From Altica lythri (lineage: Eukaryota; Arthropoda; Insecta; Coleoptera; Chrysomelidae): a DNA stretch of 64,000 nt. The stretch is taken from NCBI GenBank assembly GCA_964028335.1, contig OZ034804.1, positions 39,919,574-39,983,573 on the forward strand, written 5' to 3'. This document shows, piece by piece, positions 56,045-64,000 of this stretch; position 1 is the stretch's first letter; each line of letters starts with the position of its first letter. The notes under the pieces are model-generated. The model saw only the letters and a program-made list of their open reading frames with translations, ran no database searches and had not been told where the DNA came from. The position numbers were made by a program, and so were the translations under genes.

Positions 56045-57115
56045 TCGAAATCAGCCACACGACGCCTATGAAACACTTTTGTGAAGTGATGCTAATATAC
56101 CGTTTAACCGTTACAATATTCGAAGGCGCTAAAAAATTCTTAGAACTAGAAATCCGTGCAAACAAACATTCATCGATGCATGTCGCAGAAATGTACATTA
56201 ACTAGTTTGGACGACTGTAGGCACGCGCCGATTGGTTAAAACAATAACTTGTCAGCCGATGGGCGGCCTTTAAAACAATACAGGTGTAAGTGGTGAAGTT
56301 AAATGCAAAATTAAATAGAAATTTTACTAGGGTTGTTCATATAATGACGTTCTTTTGAGTTTCCCCAGGTAAAATCGTAAAAATAATTCCTATTCAAGTA
56401 GGTTTAGTTGTACTTTTTTTTTACACACTTTTACAAAATTTTAACGCACTTTGAACTGCACTTTTCAGTAACTTTGCAACCATGCAACCATGTGACGGTA
56501 TTTTAGACTACAATACAATACTCATTACTGAATATTATTATTAATATAAAATACTAAACTTAATATGTATACTTACTGGACAGAATTATAAAATAATATG
56601 TCAAACATAATGCGATACGTCAATGTAATACAATAACAATAGCTCAGACTGTTTGTTGTATATCTATCTCTTTTCAATGCAATGAATGTTTAAACGGTAT
56701 TCAAAGGACTTATAGTGATGACTAATAACATGTAGTAAATATTTCATCTTTGCTTTTACCGAACAACATACCTTATATGTGATTCTGTCTCTCTCTTACT
56801 CACACCATTACATATGTAATGATTATTCCCATTTAGCTACACACTAATTCATTCCACAGAGTGTCCGAATAGAAGTATAACTTCAAAAAGTTTTAAATAC
56901 TCGTAGAATGCAAGGACTAATCACTAACATGCGCTTGCTTTGTGGCACACAATCTCTGTAATTTAGGTTCCACAATGGAAATGGGGACTCTGAGCTCTTT
57001 TTCTATTTAAAGGTTATTTCATTAGATTTTAATAAAGCAAAAGCAGTAAATTATGTTTTACAAAAAAGGGTCGTGGGAAAAACCAACAAAATCCGTATCG
57101 CTTTGGTTGTGATTC
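56045..57115. other. Transposon flank; no gene seen
   Basis: Contains the possible transposon terminus 'gaatagaagtataacttc' at 56867-56884. AT-rich, otherwise unrecognised. Confidence 0.4.
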
Positions 57116-57119
57116 TTCC

Positions 57120-57660
57120 TTCAGTAAGTTTGCAGAGAAGTAATCCGAATTCGAATTAGCAGAGATTCAAGTTGCTTCTAATTGTCAGCGGATATAATCG
57201 AAATTCTTCGACAGATTGTCAAGTTGTTTAGCACAGCTTTCACCAAACAACGTTTTTACAAAGTCTTTGGTAGCGGATAGAATAGATTGCTCTGCTATAG
57301 TGTGTGGTTTTTTACACTTAGCTACTTTGTATGACAACAGAGCTTTCGCATTCACTGCGAGTGGTTTTTGAAAATTTCTTGTGCAATTTTTTTATGTGCT
57401 GCTTCAATTTAATGGATTTCAAGCTATCAGCAGCTAATACTTTTAAACAAATAACGCATTGCAGTTTCTCTTTTCCACTATTTCAATGTTTGTTAAGCCC
57501 AAATTTATGTAAGCTTGCTTATATTTTTGTGTTTTGGACTTATATCCTCGTAAATCACTCGAAGTACAAGGTTCTTTCTCGTATAGTTTTCGTTTGGCTC
57601 CAATTAAAAATTTTTCCATATTTACAGCGTCGAAAATATTTAGTGTTAGAGCACCAAACT
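57120..57660 (-). pseudogene. hAT (ZBED/Charlie-like) transposase N-terminal remnant
   Basis: On the minus strand from ATG 57619: MEKFLIGAKRKLYEKEPCTS, YKQAYINLGLTNIE, then in a shifted frame a BED-type zinc finger (LQCVICLKVLAADSLKSIKL, then QHIKKLHKK: CX2C...HX4H). A further shift gives NAKALLSYKVAKCKKPHTIA and ILSATKDFVKTLFGESCAKQ. The order and wording match ZBED5-like hAT transposases. The catalytic and dimerisation regions are missing. The plus-strand 116-codon frame here is its shadow. Confidence 0.65.
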
Positions 57661-57664
57661 TTTT

Positions 57665-57900
57665 CGTTTAAAATAAGGTAATATTAGGTAAATAAAAGAG
57701 TTTGTACTGTAACATAATTTTTAAATTTGCTTTGACTACGAGAGATCACTAGTGATGGTAACACCTAGGTCCATATGAGACGGCACAGAACGTTTGCTAG
57801 AGTTATCGAAAGAGCATGTTAGGTGTGGGTTGTTTTTCCCTATATGTAAAACAACACATTTTTTATCATTCAATTACAGAAGTCAGTTTTTACACGATTT
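57665..57900. other. Spacer before LINE 2
   Basis: No gene seen. Confidence 0.35.
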
Positions 57901-58061
57901 ATGTATGTATGTATGGTGTTAGGGGTGACAGATACACCTGCGACCTATAAGATCTATTGTGTCCTCCTTTTCTTGCTATATTTCTGATGATTCCTCAGAC
58001 TTATAGCAGCTCTTCTAGTCCTATCTTCCTTAGAAAGTTTAGGATATCATTGGGTTTTAAA

Positions 58062-61000
58062 TTAGGTAGTTCTTCCCTTTCTATTTCGTATGACCCTAGA
58101 ATTACTTAATGCCATGCATTCTGAAAGTATATGGATTGAGGTTTTATCCTCTACCTCACAGAATCTGCAGTTTGCTTCATCTACTAATCCTAGTTTCTTC
58201 ATATGTCCTCTTAATCGACAGTGACCAGTTAGTATTCCTGTTATAATTCGGAGGTTTTTCTTACTCAGGTTAAGACAGCTGTGAGATCTCTTCTGGTTAT
58301 AGTTTCCCAGGAGCGTCTTTGATTGTTGATCATTCAAGTACTTGGATTTTTCGCTATCCATTTTTTTCTTTAGTTTTTCTAAGATTGTACTACTGCTGAT
58401 CCCACAGGATGGTTCTGGTCCCAGGTATGGGGTTTCAGCTCCTTTTTTTGCCAGCTTGTCTGCTGTTTCATTTCCTTCTATTCCTACGTGTTCTGGAACC
58501 CGTGTTATTCTGTCCTAGTTCATTTAATTTGCCTAGGCATTTCCAGACCATCTTTGAATTGATTGTATCTGAGTTCAGATTTGCTTCCCAGTTTAGTGGT
58601 AAATTTCCTTACAAAGTTAAATTTCTTTGGCATGTCATCTTGGGGCATTTCCCAAGTTTGATCAAGTTGAAGTGATCGAGGTTTTTCCTTGATTATTCCT
58701 TCTTTGATCATTCTATATATTGTTTTCTTCCTAGCATTTTCTACTTGAATATGCAGTGGGACATGTTCTCATTGCTCCAGTGATACATGCACAGGCTAGT
58801 CTCTGAATCTTTGAGAGGTTTGTCCTCGTAGTGATCAGATTAGCTCTCGTGCCCCAAGCTACTGCCCCATATGTGATGATAGGTCTCACTATTGCTGTGT
58901 ACATCCATTGCAATGTCTTTGGGTTACAGCCCCAATTTTTCCCAGCAATGTTTCTGCACACCATAAGGGCTTTTGTAGCTTTGTGTATTATTTCGTTTTC
59001 GTTTTTGTACAGACTAACTTATTATCTAGGATTAGCCCTAGATATTTGACCTCTGTCTTCCACTCAACGGTATTTCCACCTATTTTTATAGTTTTTAGTT
59101 TAGGTTTCTTTTTCCTTGTAAAGGCTACTAACGTGGTCTTGGTGGGGTTGATATTAAGTCCCACTGAATCACACCACTGCTTTGCTGTGTTCAGTCCTCT
59201 TTGCACTATGTCGCAGAGGACGTTTTCATATTTCCCTCTTGCGAGGATAACTACGTCATCAGAGTAACCCTGGCAAGGTATACCTAATTCAGTCAATTGC
59301 TAGAGTAAGCTGTCTACGGTGAGGCTCCACATAAGTGGGGATGCAACTCCCCCTTGCGGACAACCTCTGGTCGTATTGATGGAGATAGTGTCTTGGCCTA
59401 CCTTCATTTCTGCGATTCTTGTAGACAGTAATTGTGACAACCAGGTGGAAGTCGTTCTATCTACTCCTCTATCACTGAGTGCTCTTTTGACAGCCTCGTG
59501 TGGAGTATTGTCAAAAGCCCCCTTTATGTCTAGAAAGGCACATACCACGGTTTCTTTTGTGTTTAGAGCGTCTTGGATTTCGTCAGTCAATTGTATCAAC
59601 GCGGTCTCCGTAGATTTGCCCGTTTGATATGCATGCTGACGAGGGTGCAGTGGCACCTGCTCCAAGACTTCTGTTCTAATATAGTTATCTACAGCTTTTT
59701 CCATCGTCTTGAGAACAAACGATGTAAGGCTGATTGGTCTAAGGGATTTAGGGTGTGTAGTGTCCCGTTTCCGTGCCTTGGGGATGAAGGTGATTCTTGC
59801 CCTCCTCCACACTTCTGGTATATATCCCAGTTCAAAACTGCTCCGACTGATTCGGATCACATGAGGAATGATTGCCTCCTGCCCCTGTTGTAGTAGGGCA
59901 CGAAATATTCCGTCAGTTCCAGGGGTTTTGAATGGCTGAAAGGTGTTCATAGCCCATCTCAGCCGTTCTTCACTGCATATGTGTTTTGCCATTGCAGTGT
60001 CTTCCCTGGTTGGTCTTCTAGTTTTGTACCTCGTATTTCCTGTGGTGTTTATGCCGGCAGGAAAGTGGGTTTCTAGCAGGATCTTTGCTCGTTCTTTTTC
60101 GCTTTCTGTAAAGCGTCCATCTGGCTATCGCAGTGCCATTACTGTATCTACTCTTCCTTTTGCTAAGACTTTGTATAGTCTTGCAGCAGAAGGTGTAGAG
60201 TCTATTTCTTCGCAGAATTTCCTGAAGCTGTTTCTTTTGGATTTTCTAATCTCTTTATTGTAAGTTGTGAGTTTCTCGGTGTAGCTCTGCCAATCTCCGT
60301 TACATTTGGCTCTGTTGAAGAGCTTTCTTGTTTCGGATTTTAGGTTTGACAGATGACTATTCCACCATATTGCGTCGTTTGACTTTCTAGTCCTTTGAAG
60401 AGGACAGCTGGATTCATAGGCGTCGAGTATTGCCTCGTTTAATTCTTTGGGATCATTTTCCAATACCAGGTGGTTTTTGGCTTTCCCTGTGGCTCGAAGG
60501 CCTGCAAGGTTTCTGTTTAAATTAGTCTTATAATTTTCCCAGTTGGTTTTCCTGGGGTTTCTCCTTAGTATAGGTTCAGGAGGATTGCATTCCAGTCTGA
60601 ACATGATCAATCTGTGATCAGAAAGAGACAGTTCATTCGAAACTCTCAAATCTTTTACATGATCTTTCAGATTGAATGTGCTTAGTGTTATGTCTAGCAC
60701 TTCCTTCCTTATTCTTGTTACAAACGTAGGGGTATTCCCTATATTATGTAGAATAAGATTCTTATTGAGAATAAATTCTAAGATTTGCTCACCTCTTTTA
60801 TTGGTGTCTGTGCTTCCCCATATGGTGTTGTGGGCATTGGCGTCACATCCTATGAGTAATGGTAGCTTCTTGTCATGACAGTATTCTACTAGTCTTTGCA
60901 GTTTTAAAGGCGGTGCCGTCTCGTCTCCTGCAAAGTAGCATGAAACTATCATAACTTCTTGGCGTTTTTCCTTGAACTCGAGTTCAGCTTGAATCGGGAC

Positions 61001-61250
61001 GAGATCTCTCGTCATGAATTCTGAAACACAACAATAATTAATACTGTTACTTACCAGGATGCAAGCTCTTGGTATGTCCGTATTACTTACATTGTATATT
61101 ACCTTTGTATCCCTACTGGACAGTCCTTTCACCTGCCCTTCACGAACCCATGGTTCCTGAATTAATGCAATTCCCATTTGGTTGCTGATAAACGTCCTTG
61201 ATATAACCGCTGAAGCTATTTTAGCGTGATGGGGGTTTAGCTGAGCAATA
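58062..61250 (-). pseudogene. LINE 2 ORF2 (endonuclease, RT, RNase H), broken
   Basis: The endonuclease lies at about 61250-60560: reading upstream of the first ATG, LNPHHAKIASAVI precedes ALIQEPWVREGQ; GCDANAHNT and SLSDHR follow. A stop at 60125-60127 interrupts; the frame resumes with PDGRFTESEKERAK. RT follows: TPGTDGIFRA, RPISLTSFVLKTMEKAVD, FLDIKGAFDNTP, GCPQGGVASP. A second stop at 59300 precedes GYSDDVVILA, where the palm motif is YSDD rather than YADD. After a frameshift near 58985 come WMYTAIVRPIITYGAVAW (58930-58880), PEHVGIEGNETADKLAKKGA (RNase H end, about 58490) and the knuckle CRFCEVEDKTSIHILSEC (58170-58110). Confidence 0.82.
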
Positions 61251-61279
61251 TTTATACCCTGTTTTTTTTTTTTTTTACC

Positions 61280-62222
61280 CTACCCCTGCTCTTCGTCGAG
61301 GACCCCTTCCTCCATGGCTGCCTCATTTTCTGAGTCTTTGCCATAGAGATCGGCGACGTGGAAGGACCCGATGCTTTCCGCATCGCTAGGTGTCTCTCTG
61401 GGTGAGCCACTACCACTTTCTGCTTGCGCAGTTTGGCCCTCTGGGTTTCCTTCCCCATCTTTCTTTTCTTCCCTTCTTAGACCGTGAACGGGGATTTTCC
61501 CGAACCGGTAGTTCATCTATCGCTGCCCTCAAGAGTTGCCCTGTCGCCTCTTCTTTCAGGCTGAGGACTTTCCATTGGTCTGTCCTCAGACCCTCGTTTT
61601 GGGCTTTTATCAGCTGAAGTAGCTTCTTCGCTGATAGCCCTTTGCTCCTTGGGAGGAAGGCAGTGATGACATCTGATTTGGGGATGTCATCTCCCCTACA
61701 TGTCGTCAGCTCTCTTCCTTCCCATTTCTTTAGGTGGGGTACCTTCAACCGGAGCCACTCTGCCGACTGTGGTGTTTCACAGTCGACTATGATTAGTCCC
61801 GGTTTGAAGTGTATTCCGCCGAATTGGAGCTTGTGCTCCCATCCGGCGAACATTTCCTCCACTATCGCCTTCTCCACCAAAGTTTGCTCGTCCGCACTGA
61901 GGGTATTCTCAGGGAACCCTTTGGGGAGGATGGCGACTTTTTCTGTTTTAAGAGCAGTGGCGTAGCTGCTCTTACCTGAGGTGGTCTGTTTTTTCACCTC
62001 CACCTTCTTCTTTTTATTTTCTTGGGCGGAACAGATGGTGGTCTCAGCCCGCTTACGTTTCTGTTGGGGGACAGGCTCTTTGGATTTATGCTCCATAGCC
62101 TTCCTCCTAGCTATTTCAGGTGTCATTCCCTGGTTTAGGTACCTGAGGTACCATTTGCAGCCGGCCCCACTGAGTCCCTGCCTCAGAGGATCGTCTTTTC
62201 CTCCTTTTACACCATTTAACAT
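61280..62222 (-). pseudogene. LINE 2 ORF1, frameshifted near its end
   Basis: A 270-codon frame from ATG 62222 contains a basic stretch (QQKRKRAETTICS, KKKKVEVKKQTT) and then a domain (TLSADEQTLVEKAIVEEMFA to KVLSLKEEATGQLLRAAIDE) equivalent to the second half of ORF1 of the intact LINE. It ends at 61410 after a run of basic residues. A second frame (61516-61280) has EKKDGEGNPEGQTAQ and DSENEAAMEEGVLDEEQG, which looks like the original C-terminus, so a frameshift near 61470 is likely. Confidence 0.65.
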
Positions 62223-62284
62223 TTAAGTCTATCTCTAATGTTAGATGATATGTGCAGTGGCAGGTCACAAGAGTAGATTAATAA

Positions 62285-62425
62285 AATGAGGGTCTTAGAA
62301 CGCTACCTTGGGGAACACCATTAGTGAGTTCTCTACTAGAGAGGTTTTCGTTAACTATTATAACTATATTTCTATTACTTATGTAATCTCTCAGCCAAGG
62401 GTATATCTCGTATAAATAGAAAATA
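62285..62425 (-). pseudogene. Jockey/CR1-type RT fragment
   Basis: The minus-strand frame reads IYPWLRDYISNRNIVIIVNE, then ELTNGVPQGSVLRPSF, the RT block WL..YL..R......GVPQGSVLGPLLF. It is in the position just upstream of where the LINE at 23640-24801 begins, so it may be of the same family. Only about 45 codons remain. Confidence 0.6.
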
Positions 62426-62429
62426 TTTG

Positions 62430-63310
62430 CTACAAAATTGTAAAATCAAAATCTTGACTTTTATATGTGCAAGTTTTAATTTCTGTTAACACTCAAGCGC
62501 TGTTATTTTATTATATTTAAAATAAAGTAGTTTCAAGATTTTATTTACACGGCAGTCCTCACCACTACCTCTAACTTTTGTTTTTAAACAAACACCATTA
62601 AAATATTTTCAAACTATGAATATACAAAGAAACTGACTTTTTAGCGCAAATACTTTCATGTCTTATATAAAAAACGAATAAAAAACGTTGAGCCCTAGAT
62701 CTATATTTTTATGAACGACAAACTCGCAAAAAAAGCTATTATAAAAGCAAGTGTTTCGTTCTTCTCCCTTCAATATTTGCAATAAACTCTCTTGAAGTGG
62801 AAAAAAGAAACAAAGGAGACACTAACAACAACAATTCTAGGCCTACATCACTAAAGTGTATCGCATAGGTACCTACATGGTGATTCCTAATGAAAAATCA
62901 GAATCAGAAAATGTACACAGATAGCTAAAAGACTTTTACATTTGCAATTATTAAAATGCTTTGCGTACCTTTATTAAAAAAATAATTTCTACAATAACGA
63001 GTTTTCGATGTTTTTTGTAAAGATATAATTACAATTTTAATTTGGTTAAATATTCATAACGATATTGTTTACTTTCTTTTTTGTCCTTTATTGACCAGGC
63101 TTATAGAAAATGTTGATTTGCATACTCTATAATCCAGTCATTTTCTTTAATATGATACTTATTGCTTGGTACAAGCACAGCCTGGATATTTTTTTTGTTT
63201 ATGTATAAATTTTAATATCTAAGTAGTTATTTTACAAACTTTTTGAGTTCCAAATATATTCAAAGTAAATGATAATCGTCAAGCAAATAACTGCAAAACT
63301 GGAGTTGTTT
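62430..63310. other. AT-rich stretch, no gene seen
   Basis: No coding similarity recognised. Confidence 0.4.
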
Positions 63311-63319
63311 ATTCTTGAT

Positions 63320-63850
63320 AGTCCTTGATAGTCCTTGTATTATCATCAATTTTTAGCGTCTTATTTTTAGAAGTCTTTGCAGTATGCTTGATCTTGGTTT
63401 CAGCTGTCTTCGATTTAAATTTATCTTTTAGATCTAACTGCATTTTTTTGATAACTTTTCTTCTTTTTATGGTTTATTTTTATTTTGAACTCCAATTTTT
63501 AAAAAGTATCAGTGACAATGGTTATTTTTTTCCTTTCTTTCGACGATTTTGCTCTCTGTCTTTAGGCAATGGTTAAATAGACGATAAAGGTTTAACAGAA
63601 GCTACAAGAGAATCTACTGTTGCCGATAATGTCACAGGTAGAAACACAGGATCTACTACAAGTATTTGGAGCAGGGACCTTATCGGTGACGAAGTCTTTT
63701 GATGTTGACGATGTCACAGCTGAAGGTACTTCCGCAGGTTCTTCTACAACTTGAGGATTTGGAACTAATTATACCGGTAGCAGATGGTGATGCTGCAAAA
63801 TCTTCTTCAGTAAAAATATCTGTCTTGTATCCTGAAAGCAAACATTTCAT
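63320..63850 (-). pseudogene. pogo/jerky-like transposase C-terminal remnant
   Basis: On the minus strand, GYKTDIFTEEDFAASPSATG (about 63835-63775) matches the '..NIF.DEDF.AS.VT.R' block near the end of pogo-group DDE_1 transposases. In another frame it continues NPQVVEEPAEVPSAVTSST, and farther on a basic tail (KDKFKSKTAETKIKHTAKTS). Frame changes are required and the catalytic domain is absent, so it is a remnant. The plus-strand frame 63699-63971 is its shadow. Confidence 0.45.
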
Positions 63851-64000
63851 CATTCAAACTAATAACATGCCCACATTTGACCCAACCTATCAAAAGAGGA
63901 TTTTTTACAAATCATTTACGATTTACTTTCATCTCAACGAAATTATAATTATTCATTATCAAATGAGATAGAATAAACCTTCTATCATATTATAACGATA

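Larger units (their letters stand above)
57905..62240 (-). mobile_element. Near full-length decayed LINE (LOA/R1/I group), LINE 2
   Basis: About 4.3 kb on the minus strand with the same gene order as the intact LINE at 16168: ORF1, then endonuclease-RT-RNase H-knuckle ORF2. Its 3' end at about 57905 has a (TACA)n-like tail ('catacatacatacat' on the minus strand). Its 5' edge lies at about 62240 beside another LINE fragment (62285-62425). The damage is moderate: in ORF2, two in-frame stops interrupt the frame before it finally shifts, so it was inserted fairly recently but is dead. Confidence 0.8.

Overview
The window is animal nuclear DNA, most likely from an insect. It is AT-rich and crowded with transposable elements: mariner, Tc1-like and IS630-like DNA transposons, several LINE clades, and a Penelope-like element. 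The one recognisable host gene is an intronless homologue of mitochondrial cytochrome c oxidase subunit 6C (35345-35581). I cannot name the species. Nothing bacterial is present, and there are no operons, ribosome-binding sites or CRISPR arrays. Most long open frames are repeat artefacts ((TA)n, (AAT)n) or pieces of transposable elements.

Layout. 1-1240: a terminal-inverted-repeat element, then the first hammerhead-ribozyme repeat locus. 1240-6480: AT-rich DNA with possible host exons, a tRNA-derived SINE, a palindromic element carrying decayed hammerhead motifs, and a 73-76 bp tandem repeat. 6470-9400: a decayed LINE with a very long (AAT)n tail, and another retroelement remnant. 9400-13710: a transposase split by a noncoding repeat, and a mariner remnant. 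13730-14642: second hammerhead locus. 14683-23307: two 5'-truncated Penelope-like copies head to head, one of them split by a complete, apparently intact 5.46 kb LINE (16168-21624). 23640-24801: another LINE. 26290-28830: hairpin repeats and a solo LTR. 31036-32264: a truncated LINE with a 13-bp target duplication. 32951-39190: more repeats, the COX6C-like gene, a palindromic MITE and a mariner deletion derivative. 39655-41520: third and fourth hammerhead loci. 42230-43046: an RTE fragment. 43553-44439: second copy of the element at position 12. 47060-48450: a Tc1-like element split by a SINE-rich insertion. 48724-51043: Helitron-like sequence and a 493-bp tandem duplication. 51600-57660: a LINE end, IS630-like and hAT transposase remnants. 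57905-62240: a decayed LINE related to the intact one. 63320-63850: a pogo-like remnant.

The most interesting system is a noncoding repeat of about 381-392 bp, in direct pairs and inverted junctions at four loci. Each of nine copies holds an apparently identical 57-nt sequence that folds as a type I hammerhead ribozyme: CTGATGA and GAAA core, GTC cleavage triplet, complementary stem I with an internal loop. This is the architecture of animal 'retrozymes', thought to move as circular RNAs. Penelope-like elements also carry hammerheads, and the two copies here (one each side of the 21.7 kb centre) do too, so a plausible autonomous partner lies in the same window.
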